From Radicibacter daui (lineage in GTDB: Bacteria; Pseudomonadota; Alphaproteobacteria; Radicibacterales; Radicibacteraceae), in NCBI GenBank assembly GCA_030657355.1, contig CP131056.1, forward strand, positions 3,678,501-3,742,500: a DNA stretch of 64,000 nt, in the 5' to 3' direction. Under the pieces are notes generated by a model. That model saw nothing but the letters and a program-made list of their open reading frames with translations, was not told the origin of the DNA and made no database searches. Below, piece by piece: positions 8,922 to 17,912 of this stretch; the first letter of the stretch is position 1; each line of letters starts with the position of its first letter. Position numbers and translations under genes: made by a program.

Positions 8922-9175
8922 CGTGGGAGAGATCAGCATCTCTGCGCTTCATCCTGAAAGCCGCAGAAAAGCTGGCGCCGAAGGAGCAACCGCCCGGTAA
9001 ACTCTCAGGCAGAAGGACCGCGAAATGGCAGGGCACTCTGGAAAGCGGAGTCGGGTTTGTTCTCAAGCCATGTCGACTTCCACCGACGGGGTAAGCCGGT
9101 CGCCGCCAGCGCTTCCACCATGGACACGCGGCCGCCGGTCAATCTCTCAGGTTCATGACAGAGCGGGCGCAACCA
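8922..9175 (+). promoter_or_regulatory. Tandem glycine riboswitch (two aptamers) upstream of gcvT
   Basis: Aptamer 1 (about 8922-9047) shows the conserved parts in order: GGGAGAG, GCGCCGAAGGAGCAA, AAACTCTCAGGCA, AAGGACCG and CACTCTGGAAAG. Aptamer 2 (about 9048-9175) has CACCGACGGGGTAAGCC, a long GC stem insertion (CCGGTCGCC...GGCCGCCGG), then AATCTCTCAGGTTCATGACAGAG. The second core differs from the usual CCGAAGGGGCAA at two positions. The element ends ~57 bases before the gcvT GTG, so it should control the gcv operon in response to glycine. Confidence 0.93.
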
Positions 9176-9231
9176 CCCTGGCCAGTAATGGCGGGGTTTG
9201 ACGCCAGCCTTGTCATGGAGCCGACCGAGAC

Positions 9232-10371
9232 GTGACCGATACCGCCAACCCGACCTCTTTGCGCACCACCCCGCTTGATGCCCTGCACCGCGAACTCGGC
9301 GGCCGCATGGTGGAATTTGCCGGTTATGCCCTGCCCGTGCAGTACCCGGCTGGCATCATGAAGGAACATCTGCACACCCGCGCTGCCGCCGGCCTGTTTG
9401 ATGTCAGCCATATGGGCCAGCTGCGCCTTGATGGCGCGCCGCAAGAGATCATCGCCGCCGCGCTGGAGAGCATCGTCCCGGGTGCCGTCACCACGCTGAA
9501 GCCGGGCCGCCAGCGCTACAGCATGCTGACGACGGAAGAAGGCGGCATCATCGACGACCTGATGATCACCAATGCCGGCGATCATTTTTATGTCGTGGTG
9601 AATGGCGCCACCAAGGCCGGCGACATCGCCCATATGCGCCCGCTGCTGGCAAAACATGGCGTCACCCTCACCGAGCTGACGGACCGCGCCCTCATCGCCC
9701 TGCAGGGCCCCGCTGCCGTTACCGTGATGGCGCGCCTTGCCCCTGGCACCGAAGAGCTGGCCTTCATGTCGGGCGGTGCTTTTGCCATCGACGGCGTGCC
9801 GCTCTGGGTCAGCCGCTCCGGTTACACCGGCGAGGATGGTTACGAGATCTCCATCCCGGCCGACAAGGCACAGGCCATTACCCGCCGCCTGCTGGCCGAG
9901 AGCGAGGTGGAGCCCGCCGGTCTTGGTGCGCGCGACAGCCTGCGCCTTGAAGCCGGCCTCTGCCTCTATGGCCATGATATCGACACCACCACCAGCCCCA
10001 TCGAGGCCGGCCTCATCTGGTCCATCGCCAAGCGCCGGCGCGAGGAAGGCGGTTTTCCCGGTGCCGCTATCCTCCAGAAGCAGATTGCTGAAGGCACCAG
10101 CCGCCAGCTTGCCGGCTTCAAGGTTGAAGGCCGCGCCCCGGTGCGCGAAGGCGCGACCCTGCACAGCGCCGATGGCACCGAGATCGGCAAGGTCACGTCC
10201 GGTGGTTTCGGCCCCAGCTTCGATGGCCCTGTTGGCATGGGTTATGTGGCCAGCGCCTTTGCGGCTGCCGGCACCAGCCTGATTGCCCGCCAGCGCGGCA
10301 AGGACATCCCCGTTTCCATCATCGCCATGCCGGCCGTGCCGCATGGTTATGACAAGGTGAAGAAGGCCTGA
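9232..10371 (+). CDS. gcvT: Glycine cleavage system T protein (aminomethyltransferase)
   Basis: 379 residues from a GTG start at 9232. GcvT releases ammonia from the aminomethyl-lipoyl group on GcvH and passes the one-carbon unit to tetrahydrofolate. The N-terminus ([23 protein letters not shown]) and the [30 protein letters not shown] and [18 protein letters not shown] blocks are all canonical. It is first in the gcvT-gcvH-gcvP operon behind the glycine riboswitch, with 65 bases to gcvH. Confidence 0.97.
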   Translation: MTDTANPTSLRTTPLDALHRELGGRMVEFAGYALPVQYPAGIMKEHLHTRAAAGLFDVSHMGQLRLDGAPQEIIAAALESIVPGAVTTLKPGRQRYSMLTTEEGGIIDDLMITNAGDHFYVVVNGATKAGDIAHMRPLLAKHGVTLTELTDRALIALQGPAAVTVMARLAPGTEELAFMSGGAFAIDGVPLWVSRSGYTGEDGYEISIPADKAQAITRRLLAESEVEPAGLGARDSLRLEAGLCLYGHDIDTTTSPIEAGLIWSIAKRRREEGGFPGAAILQKQIAEGTSRQLAGFKVEGRAPVREGATLHSADGTEIGKVTSGGFGPSFDGPVGMGYVASAFAAAGTSLIARQRGKDIPVSIIAMPAVPHGYDKVKKA

Positions 10372-10436
10372 TCCGTCAGGCCGTTTTATTTTTCAAAAGC
10401 GCAAAAGCCCTATCAAGACAAAGGACGAGGCAAATA

Positions 10437-10808
10437 ATGGCGACCCTCAAATTCTCCAAGGACCATGAGTGGATTTCCGTCGAGGGCACCACGGCCCGTG
10501 TCGGCATCACCCATTTCGCGCAGGAGCAGCTGGGCGATGTGGTGTTTGTGGACCTGCCGGCCGTCGGCACCGCGCTGACCGAAGGCGGCGATGCGGCAGT
10601 GGTTGAATCCGTGAAGGCCGCCAGCGACGTCTACGCCCCGGTTGACGGCGAAGTGACCGCCGCCAACGCCGACCTCGCCGACACGCCGGACCTCGTGAAC
10701 ACCGACCCGATGGGCAAGGGCTGGTTCTTCGAGATGACGCTCTCCAACCCCGCCCAGCTCGACGGGCTGATGGACGAGGCCCAGTACAAGGCGATGATCG
10801 GCGAATAA
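10437..10808 (+). CDS. gcvH: Glycine cleavage system H protein
   Basis: 123 residues, full length. The lipoyl-carrying lysine is K60 in [14 protein letters not shown], the standard motif, and the fold is the biotinyl/lipoyl hammerhead. The C-terminal [20 protein letters not shown] is also typical. H shuttles the aminomethyl group between the P, T and L proteins. It lies between gcvT and gcvP, with a good AGGACGAGG site before the ATG. The L protein (dihydrolipoamide dehydrogenase) is not in the window. Confidence 0.97.
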   Translation: MATLKFSKDHEWISVEGTTARVGITHFAQEQLGDVVFVDLPAVGTALTEGGDAAVVESVKAASDVYAPVDGEVTAANADLADTPDLVNTDPMGKGWFFEMTLSNPAQLDGLMDEAQYKAMIGE

Positions 10809-10896
10809 GCGCCGGCCTTCCGCCGCCCCAATTCCCTTCAAGCCCTGCGAGGCGGGCCGGGTTCACCCCTCTTCCCGGCCCCGGCCCGCTTCAGAG

Positions 10897-13758
10897 ATGA
10901 CGACGATGACCCTCTCCCTCCACGACCGTGACCGTTTTGAAAACCGCCATATCGGCCCCGACGCTGCCGAAACGGCCGAGATGCTGGCCGTGCTCGGCGT
11001 TGCCGATCTCGACACGCTGGTGCGACAGGTGGTGCCCGGCTCCATCATCGATACCCAGGCCCTGCCCCTGCCGGCCGCGCTGACGGAGACGGCGGCCACC
11101 GCCGCGCTTCGTGGTTTTGCTTCCGGCAACAAGGTGCTCAAATCCTTCATCGGGCAGGGTTATTACGGCACGGTCACGCCGCCGGTCATCCGCCGCAACA
11201 TCCTTGAAAATCCGGCCTGGTACACCGCCTATACCCCCTACCAGCCGGAAATCAGCCAGGGCCGCCTGGAAGCCATCCTCAATTTCCAGACCATGGTTGC
11301 CGAGCTTACCGGGCTCGACATGGCCAACGCCTCGCTGCTCGATGAGGGAACGGCAGCGGCAGAAGCCATGACGGTTGCCCACCGCTCCTCCAAGACGAAA
11401 TCTGATCGTTTCTTCGTCAGCGCCGATATCCACCCACAGACGCTCGCCGTGGTGATGACCCGGGCCGAGCCGCTGGGGATCGAGGTGGTGACGGGTGACC
11501 TTGGCGCCGGCCTCGACGCCGCGCTGGCAGGCGGCCTGTTTGGCGCCCTGCTGCAATATCCGGGCACCGACGGCCATGTGATCGATCTCGCCCCCGCCAT
11601 CGCAAAACTCAAGGCTGCCGGCGTGCTGGTCACGGTTGCCGCCGATCCGCTCGCCCTCGTGCTGCTGACGCCGCCGGGTGAGCTGGGCGCCGATATGGCG
11701 GTGGGCACCACCCAGCGCTTTGGCGTGCCGATGGCCTTCGGCGGCCCCCATGCCGGTTATTTTGCCTGCAAGGACGAGCTGAAGCGCGTTATCCCCGGCC
11801 GTATCGTCGGTGTTTCCATCGATGCCAAGGGTCGCCGCGCATACCGCCTGTCTTTGCAGACGCGCGAGCAGCATATCCGCCGCGAGAAGGCGACCAGCAA
11901 CATCTGCACCGCGCAGGTCCTGCTTGCCGTCATCTCCGCCATGTATGCCACGTATCACGGGCCGGAAGGGCTGAAGCGCATTGCCCTTGGCGTGCATTCC
12001 CATGCCGCCGTGCTGGCCGCCGGCCTCAGGAAGCTGGGCGTCAAGGTTCTGGGCGATGCCTTCTTCGACACCGTGCTGATCGAGGCGGGTGACAAGGCGG
12101 GCGAGATCATGACCCGCACCTGCCGCGCCGGGTATAACCTGCGCAATTTCGGCGATGGCCGCCTTGCCATTGCCTTCGACGAGACGGCAAACGCCAGCGA
12201 CATCGACGCGCTGTGGGAAGCCATCACCGGCACCCGTGCCGGCTTCACCGCCGATGAGCTGGCCGCCAGCACCGATGTTGCCATTCCGGCAGCGCTCGCT
12301 CGCAAGGGCGCGTGCGTCAGCCACCCGATCTTCTCGCAGTTCCACAGCGAAACCCAGCTGCTGCGCTACATGCGCAAGCTGGCCGACAAGGATCTGGCGC
12401 TTGACCGCACCATGATCCCGCTCGGCTCCTGCACCATGAAGCTCAATGCCACCACGGAGATGGAGCCCATCACCTGGGCCGAGTTTGCCAACCTGCACCC
12501 GTTTGCCCCGGCCGATCAGGTCGCCGGCATCCTGGCGCTGACCCATAGCCTCGAAAACCAGCTGCGCGCGGCAACCGGCTTCGATGCCGTCTCCCTGCAG
12601 CCGAACTCCGGCGCGCAGGGCGAATATGCCGGTCTGCTGGCGATCCGTGGCTGGCACCGCAGCCAAGGCAACGAAGGCCGCACCGTCTGCCTCATCCCCT
12701 CTTCCGCCCATGGCACCAACCCCGCCAGCGCCGCGCTTGCCGGCATGTCGGTTGTTGTTGTCGGCTGCGACGAGAACGGCAATGTCGATGTGGCCGACCT
12801 CAAGGCCAAGGCCGAGCAGCACAAGGACAAGCTCGCCGCCCTCATGGTCACCTACCCCTCCACGCATGGCGTGTTTGAGGAGGCGATCAAGGAGATCTGC
12901 GAGATCGTGCACGCCAATGGCGGGCAGGTTTACATGGATGGCGCCAACTTCAACGCCCTGGTGGGTGTCGCCCGCCCGGCGGCGATCGGCGCCGACGTCA
13001 TGCACATGAACCTGCACAAGACCTTCTGCATTCCCCATGGCGGCGGCGGCCCCGGTGTCGGCCCCATCGGCGTCAAGTCGCACCTTGCCCCGTTCCTGCC
13101 GGGTGCGGGCGCGGTGGGGGCGGTCAGCGCCGCTCCGTTCGGCAGCGCCGGCATTCTGGCCATCTCCTGGGCCTATATCGCCATGATGGGCGCGGAAGGC
13201 CTCAAGCGGGCAACCGCCATGGCCATCCTGAATGCCAACTACATCGCCGAGCGGCTAAAGGATCACTATCCGGTGCTCTACAAGGGCCGCAGCGGCCGTG
13301 TGGCGCATGAGTGCATTCTCGACACCCGCCCGCTGAAGGACGAGGCCGGCATCAGCGTGGACGATATCGCCAAGCGCCTGATGGATTTCGGCTTCCACGC
13401 CCCGACCATGTCCTTCCCGGTGGCCGGCACGCTGATGGTCGAACCGACCGAGAGCGAGGACAAGGGCGAGATCGACCGTTTCATCGACGCGATGATCGCC
13501 ATCCGCGAGGAAATCCGCGCGGTTGCCTCCGGCGCCCTGGACGCCAACGACAACCCGCTGAAGAACTCCCCGCACACGGCGGCTGACCTGCTGGCCGACA
13601 CCTGGCAGCACAGCTACAGCCGCGAGCAGGCCGCCTATCCGGCGGGCGTGGCACGCGATGCCAAGTACTGGCCGGCGGTTGGCCGCATCGACAATGTCTA
13701 TGGCGACCGCAATCTGGTCTGCTCCTGCCCGCCCATCGAGGCTTATGCCGCCGAATAA
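10897..13758 (+). CDS. gcvP: Glycine dehydrogenase (decarboxylating), single-chain P protein
   Basis: 953 residues, the single-polypeptide form of the P protein rather than the split gcvPA/gcvPB form. It decarboxylates glycine with pyridoxal phosphate and loads GcvH. The N-terminal half begins [17 protein letters not shown]. The C-terminal catalytic half contains [10 protein letters not shown], the PLP-lysine motif [17 protein letters not shown] near residue 710, and [16 protein letters not shown]. The start could also be the ATG three codons downstream (MTLSLHDRD). A terminator hairpin follows the stop. Confidence 0.97.
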   Translation: MTTMTLSLHDRDRFENRHIGPDAAETAEMLAVLGVADLDTLVRQVVPGSIIDTQALPLPAALTETAATAALRGFASGNKVLKSFIGQGYYGTVTPPVIRRNILENPAWYTAYTPYQPEISQGRLEAILNFQTMVAELTGLDMANASLLDEGTAAAEAMTVAHRSSKTKSDRFFVSADIHPQTLAVVMTRAEPLGIEVVTGDLGAGLDAALAGGLFGALLQYPGTDGHVIDLAPAIAKLKAAGVLVTVAADPLALVLLTPPGELGADMAVGTTQRFGVPMAFGGPHAGYFACKDELKRVIPGRIVGVSIDAKGRRAYRLSLQTREQHIRREKATSNICTAQVLLAVISAMYATYHGPEGLKRIALGVHSHAAVLAAGLRKLGVKVLGDAFFDTVLIEAGDKAGEIMTRTCRAGYNLRNFGDGRLAIAFDETANASDIDALWEAITGTRAGFTADELAASTDVAIPAALARKGACVSHPIFSQFHSETQLLRYMRKLADKDLALDRTMIPLGSCTMKLNATTEMEPITWAEFANLHPFAPADQVAGILALTHSLENQLRAATGFDAVSLQPNSGAQGEYAGLLAIRGWHRSQGNEGRTVCLIPSSAHGTNPASAALAGMSVVVVGCDENGNVDVADLKAKAEQHKDKLAALMVTYPSTHGVFEEAIKEICEIVHANGGQVYMDGANFNALVGVARPAAIGADVMHMNLHKTFCIPHGGGGPGVGPIGVKSHLAPFLPGAGAVGAVSAAPFGSAGILAISWAYIAMMGAEGLKRATAMAILNANYIAERLKDHYPVLYKGRSGRVAHECILDTRPLKDEAGISVDDIAKRLMDFGFHAPTMSFPVAGTLMVEPTESEDKGEIDRFIDAMIAIREEIRAVASGALDANDNPLKNSPHTAADLLADTWQHSYSREQAAYPAGVARDAKYWPAVGRIDNVYGDRNLVCSCPPIEAYAAE

Positions 13759-13782
13759 GCAGGCCGGATAACACTGACGAAC

Positions 13783-13823
13783 AAGGCCTCCTTCCCTTAC
13801 CGGAAGGGGGCCTTTCCTTTTTA
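13783..13823 (+). terminator. Rho-independent terminator of the gcv operon
   Basis: AAGGCC plus an inner CTTCC arm pair with GGAAG and GGCCTT across a short loop (13783-13814), followed by TCCTTTTT. It lies 25 bases past the gcvP stop. Confidence 0.8.
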
Positions 13824-14099
13824 CGCCGCCGCACGACTCCATTTTGCACGGCGCGTCACCGGCAACCGGCCTTCCGGAAACTCGCGCAACAAAAACATGG
13901 GGGTACGCAGAAACAGTGCAACAAAAAGAGGGCGCAAACGCAGGTCCGGGTAATTTTCACCCGCGCTGGAAAAGCAGAAAAATCCGGTCCATAAGCCGAA
14001 TTGAAAGAACAGAGCCGGCCGGGTGCGAAAGCACCAGAAAAGGCCGGACGGGAATGCCGCCAGTTTCGGATTTAAGCTTCAACAGCCACGGGAAACGAC
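13824..14099 (+). other. Leader region of the YitT-type gene with a possible structured RNA
   Basis: 276 bases with no gene. The half nearer the YitT-type gene holds two small helices. CGGGT/ACCCG (13947-13963) is weak. A second, nested element at 14015-14047 pairs CCGGCC with GGCCGG around a GGTGC-GAAA-GCACC hairpin that has a GNRA tetraloop. The stretch is A-rich (AACAAAAAGAG, GAAAGAACAG) like an untranslated leader. I could not match it to a known riboswitch class. Confidence 0.4.
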
Positions 14100-14714
14100 A
14101 TGGTCCTGCCCAATCCGTCCGGCATTCCGCACAGCAAGCTTGAAGATGCCATTGCCATTATCATGGGCACGCTCTTTGTCGGGCTGGGCATCGGCCTCTT
14201 CCAGAATGTCGGCATGGCCTTCGGCGGCACCGCCGGCATGGCGATCCTTATCCATTACCTGACCGGCATTTCCTTCGGCGTGCTGTTCTTCGTCGTTAAT
14301 CTGCCCTTCTACATCTTCGGCCTGCGCGCGATGGGCCTGCCCTTCACGCTCAAGACCTTTGCCGCCGTTGCCATGCTGGCCGGCTGCAGCGCCCTTCTGC
14401 CCAAAGTCATGCCACTCGGCGTGGTCCATCCGCTCTTTGCAGCCATCGCCGGCGGTTTCCTCGTCGGCATGGGCATTCTGGCGCTTGCCCGCCACAATTC
14501 CAGCCTCGGCGGCATCGGCATCCTGGCGCTTTACCTGCAGAAGAAACATGGCATGCGCGCCGGCAAGGTGCAGATGGCCTGCGACTGCGCCATCGTCATC
14601 GCCGCCTTCTTCGTCATCTCGCCGGTAATGCTGGCCTACTCGGTACTCGGCGCGGTGGTCATGAACCTCGTGGTGGCCATCAACCACAAGCCCGGGCGGT
14701 ATATGGGGTCGTAA
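14100..14714 (+). CDS. YitT-family membrane protein
   Basis: 204 residues with five to six membrane helices. The GIGLFQNVGMAFGGTAGMAILIHYLTGISFG segment and the repeat-like HNSSLGGIGILALYLQKK are characteristic of the YitT (DUF161) family, which in Firmicutes often carries an additional C-terminal domain missing here. The function of the family is not settled. The ATG at 14100 follows an ACGGGAAACG stretch. It is the only plus-strand gene here, convergent with the heptose operon and preceded by a structured leader. Confidence 0.8.
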   Translation: MVLPNPSGIPHSKLEDAIAIIMGTLFVGLGIGLFQNVGMAFGGTAGMAILIHYLTGISFGVLFFVVNLPFYIFGLRAMGLPFTLKTFAAVAMLAGCSALLPKVMPLGVVHPLFAAIAGGFLVGMGILALARHNSSLGGIGILALYLQKKHGMRAGKVQMACDCAIVIAAFFVISPVMLAYSVLGAVVMNLVVAINHKPGRYMGS

Positions 14715-14739
14715 GAGGCGGCGCGTCCTCGCACCGCTA

Positions 14740-15246
14740 TCAGGCAGAGGGTGCCTTGATCTTCTGCACCAGTCCCGTCGTCGAATACCCATCCACAAAC
14801 GGGATCGCGAGCGACCGGCCGCCCCAGCTCTCCACCAGCCGGGTTTCCTCCAGCGTGGCCATGTCGTAGTCGCCGCCCTTCACGTAGATGTCGGGGCGCA
14901 CGCGGGCCATGAGTTCGACGGGGGTGCGCTCGTTGAAGAAGAGCACGAGGTCGATGGAGGCGAGGCCGGCCAGCACCAGGGCGCGGTCCATCTCCTTGTT
15001 GAGCGGACGGTCCGGCCCCTTGCCCAGCATACGAGCCGAGGCATCGCTGTTGAGGCCCAGCACCAGGCAGGCACCGAGTTTGCGCGCCTCATGCAGATAG
15101 GCGACATGGCCGCGATGCAGGATATCGAACACGCCGTTGGTAAACACCATCGGGCGCGGCAGTCTGGCCAGAAACGGCGCCGGGTCGGCGCCCGGCGGCA
15201 CGATCTTGTCCATAAGGTCCGGCTGGGCGGCGGGCGCGGGGGCCAT
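14740..15246 (-). CDS. hldC: D-glycero-beta-D-manno-heptose 1-phosphate adenylyltransferase
   Basis: 168 residues. The nucleotidyltransferase signature FTNGVFDILHRGHVAYL lies near residue 35, followed by LGLNSDASARMLGKGPDRP and VKGGDY. This is the stand-alone equivalent of the C-terminal half of E. coli HldE (RfaE2); it adds AMP to heptose-1-phosphate. It is last in the gmhA-hldA-hldD-hldC operon, 5 bases after hldD. The split HldA plus HldC arrangement contrasts with the fused HldE of enterobacteria. Confidence 0.92.
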   Translation of the reverse strand: MAPAPAAQPDLMDKIVPPGADPAPFLARLPRPMVFTNGVFDILHRGHVAYLHEARKLGACLVLGLNSDASARMLGKGPDRPLNKEMDRALVLAGLASIDLVLFFNERTPVELMARVRPDIYVKGGDYDMATLEETRLVESWGGRSLAIPFVDGYSTTGLVQKIKAPSA

Positions 15247-15251
15247 GGGCT

Positions 15252-16247
15252 TCAGTTTCCGGCGCCGGAGAGCCAGCGCACATAGCGGCTGACGCCCTCG
15301 GCCACATCGGTGAAGCGGTGGTTGCAGCCCACGGCACGCAGGGCGGTCAGGTCAGCCTCGGTAAAACACTGGTATTTGCCCACCAGCGCCTCCGGGAAGG
15401 GGATGTATTCCACAAGCCCGGCGGCCACCAGCTCCGCCAGCGGCAGCGGCGCTTCGCCCTTGAGGCTGCGGGTGGTGTTGACGCTGGCCAGCGCCACATC
15501 GTTGAAGGGCTGCGCCCGGCCGGTGCCGAGATTGAAGATGCCGCGCGCTTCCGGATGTTCCAGGAACCACAGATTGACGGCAACAACATCATCCACATAA
15601 ACGAAGTCGCGGCTCTGCTGGCCCGGCCCGTAACCGCCATAATCGGCAAACAGGCGCACCCGTCCGTTTTCATTCAGCTGGTTGAAATGGTGGAAGGCGA
15701 CCGACGCCATGCGTCCCTTGTGCTGCTCATAGGGGCCATAGACGTTGAAGTAGCGGAAGCCGGCCACCTGCTGCGGCGCGTCCTTGATCATCCGGCGCAC
15801 GACATTGTCGAACAGCAGCTTGGAATAACCATAGACGTTGAGCGGCTTTTCGAACTCCAGCACCTCGCGGAAGGTATCGCTGCCGCCATAGGTGGCGGCG
15901 GAGGAGGCATAAAGCAGGCGCGTGCCCTGCGCCATGCAGGCATCAAGCAGCGTCTTGGAGCAGCGGTAGTTCATCTCCAGCATGAACTGGCCATTATGCT
16001 CCATGGTGTCGGAGCAGGCGCCTTCATGGAAAACGGCGTCCACATGGCCAAGCTTGCCGGCGGCAAACAGGTCGTAGAATTCGGACTTGTCGAAATAGTC
16101 GGAAATGCCGGCATCCACGAGGTTTCGGTACTTCTGGCCATCCGTCAGGTCATCCACGGCGATGACATCGTCGATGCCAAGGCGGTTGAGCCCGCGCACC
16201 AGATTGGCGCCGATGAAGCCCGCCGCGCCGGTAACCACTACCTTCAT
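15252..16247 (-). CDS. hldD: ADP-L-glycero-D-manno-heptose-6-epimerase
   Basis: 331 residues, a short-chain dehydrogenase-type epimerase. The Rossmann motif [15 protein letters not shown] is at residue 7. The catalytic [10 protein letters not shown] (Tyr-x3-Lys) is near residue 143, and [19 protein letters not shown] is the HldD-specific block. It inverts C6 of ADP-heptose to give the LPS inner-core precursor. Its start overlaps the hldA stop by four bases (ATGA). Confidence 0.96.
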   Translation of the reverse strand: MKVVVTGAAGFIGANLVRGLNRLGIDDVIAVDDLTDGQKYRNLVDAGISDYFDKSEFYDLFAAGKLGHVDAVFHEGACSDTMEHNGQFMLEMNYRCSKTLLDACMAQGTRLLYASSAATYGGSDTFREVLEFEKPLNVYGYSKLLFDNVVRRMIKDAPQQVAGFRYFNVYGPYEQHKGRMASVAFHHFNQLNENGRVRLFADYGGYGPGQQSRDFVYVDDVVAVNLWFLEHPEARGIFNLGTGRAQPFNDVALASVNTTRSLKGEAPLPLAELVAAGLVEYIPFPEALVGKYQCFTEADLTALRAVGCNHRFTDVAEGVSRYVRWLSGAGN

Positions 16248-17206
16248 TGAGAAAGCTCCTCGAAACTCACACTGGCGGTGCCGAACTTGCCGACCACGAT
16301 GCCGCCCGCCTTGTTGGCAACCGGCACGGCTTCGCGCAGGCCAAGGCCGCAGCCCAGCATGGCCGCCATCACGGCAATCACCGTATCGCCCGCCCCCGTC
16401 ACGTCGAACACCTCGCGCGCTTCGGCCGGCACGTCGAAGCGGCCGGTCTCGCCGCTGCCGTCAAACAGGGTCATGCCCTCTTCGGAGCGGGTCAGCAGCA
16501 CGGCATCGATGCCGGTTTCCGCGCGCAGGCGGGTAACCCGCGCCTCAAGATCGGCTTCGTCGCGCCAGGCGCCCACCACCTGCATCAGTTCCGCCCGGTT
16601 GGGGGTCACCAGGCTGGCGCCGGCGTAGCGCGTATAATCATTGCCCTTGGGGTCCACCAGCACCGGCTTGCCGGCCTTGCGGGCAAGCTCGATCATCAGC
16701 GGAATATGGGTAAGGCCGCCCTTGCCATAGTCGCTGAAGAGCACCGCATCCGCGCCCGCCAGCGCCCGCTCGAAATCGGCGAGCATGCGGGCCAGCACTT
16801 CATGATCGGGGGCGCTTTCGAAATCGAGCCGCAGCAACTGCTGCGAGCGGCCGATAACCCTGAGCTTGACGATGGTGGTGAGCTTGTCGTCGCTGCCCAG
16901 GAGCGCCGAAATGCCTTCGGCCTCCAGGAGGTGCCTGAGGCGCCCGCCGGCATCGTCATTACCCACCACAGTCAGCAGCTGGCTGCCGGCCCCGAGGCGC
17001 TTGATGTTGAGCGCCACATTGGCGGCGCCGCCCAGCCGGTCTTCCTCGCGCTTTACATGCACCACCGGCACCGGCGCTTCGGGCGATATGCGGTCAACCG
17101 AGCCGAAGAGGTAACGGTCAAGCATGGCGTCGCCCACCACCAGCACGGTGCTGGCGGCCAATTTCTCCCGCGACGGCAGTTTCAGGTCAGCGCTCATAGC
17201 CGTCAC
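16244..17206 (-). CDS. hldA: D-glycero-beta-D-manno-heptose-7-phosphate kinase
   Basis: 320 residues from the GTG at 17206; an ATG three codons downstream is the alternative. It is a PfkB/ribokinase-fold sugar kinase matching the N-terminal half of HldE (RfaE1). Visible are [27 protein letters not shown] (as separate GDAMLDRY and [10 protein letters not shown] motifs), RLGGAANVA, and the catalytic [11 protein letters not shown] near residue 255. The GTG overlaps the gmhA stop (GTGA), giving translational coupling. Confidence 0.95.
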   Translation of the reverse strand: MTAMSADLKLPSREKLAASTVLVVGDAMLDRYLFGSVDRISPEAPVPVVHVKREEDRLGGAANVALNIKRLGAGSQLLTVVGNDDAGGRLRHLLEAEGISALLGSDDKLTTIVKLRVIGRSQQLLRLDFESAPDHEVLARMLADFERALAGADAVLFSDYGKGGLTHIPLMIELARKAGKPVLVDPKGNDYTRYAGASLVTPNRAELMQVVGAWRDEADLEARVTRLRAETGIDAVLLTRSEEGMTLFDGSGETGRFDVPAEAREVFDVTGAGDTVIAVMAAMLGCGLGLREAVPVANKAGGIVVGKFGTASVSFEELSQ

Positions 17207-17787
17207 GCCCCTTCACCCGGAACGAGGCCAAGCTGCTGCTCGGCAGCGCCGCAGATGGTATGGCCGATGAGGATATGGGCTTCCTGGATGCGGGCGGTGA
17301 CGTCGGAAGGCACAATGATGGCTTCATCGCACAGGGCGGCCAGTTTGCCCCCATCGCGGCCGAGCAGGCCGATGCTGCGCACGCCCAGCTCCCGCGCCGC
17401 TTCCACAGCGCGGATGACATTGGCGGAATTGCCGGAGGTAGAAATGCCGATCAGGCAATCCCCGGCTCGTGCCAGCGCCACCAGCTGGCGGGCGAACACA
17501 TCGGCAAAGCTGTAATCATTGCTGATGCAGGTGAGCGCGGAGCTATCCGTGGACAGCGCGATGGCTGCCAGCGGCTTGCGGTCCTTGATGAAACGGCCGG
17601 TAAATTCCGCCGCAATATGCTGGCTGTCCGCCGCCGATCCGCCATTGCCGCACAGCATCAGCTTGCCGCCGGTGCGCAGGGTGTCGGCGACCGTGGAGGC
17701 GGCCTGCATCACCGCCCCCTCAAGGGCATCAAGGCGGCTCATCAGCTCGACATGCTGGCTGAGGTTACGCGCAAAAAGAGAGGTCAT
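17203..17787 (-). CDS. gmhA: Sedoheptulose-7-phosphate isomerase
   Basis: 194 residues from the ATG at 17787, the normal size. It is a SIS-domain isomerase carrying out the first step of ADP-heptose synthesis. LMLCGNGGSAADSQHIAAEF near residue 43 and GISTSGNSANVIRA near residue 115 are the sugar-phosphate binding loops; ARIQEAHILIGHTIC near the end is also canonical. The frame continues far upstream, but that part has no similarity to the family. It is first in the heptose operon. The gmhB phosphatase needed between HldA and HldC is not in this window. Confidence 0.95.
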   Translation of the reverse strand: MTSLFARNLSQHVELMSRLDALEGAVMQAASTVADTLRTGGKLMLCGNGGSAADSQHIAAEFTGRFIKDRKPLAAIALSTDSSALTCISNDYSFADVFARQLVALARAGDCLIGISTSGNSANVIRAVEAARELGVRSIGLLGRDGGKLAALCDEAIIVPSDVTARIQEAHILIGHTICGAAEQQLGLVPGEGA

Positions 17788-17912
17788 GCTCACCCGGGTG
17801 AGGAGTGGTGGCCAGGGGGGCAGACCGGCCGGCGCCCCCTTCAAAGGCCGGGTGCCTATCGGATAGTCCGCCAGCGGCCCCGGCGCAAGCCCTGCCCGGC
17901 TCTCACGCCCCC

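Noticed and set aside
10891-13083. Long open frame (730 codons) on the minus strand inside gcvP
   Set aside because: It is the mirror of a GC-rich coding strand. The plus-strand gcvP is certain, and the antisense frame has a Gly/His/Arg/Ala-rich composition with no family pattern.
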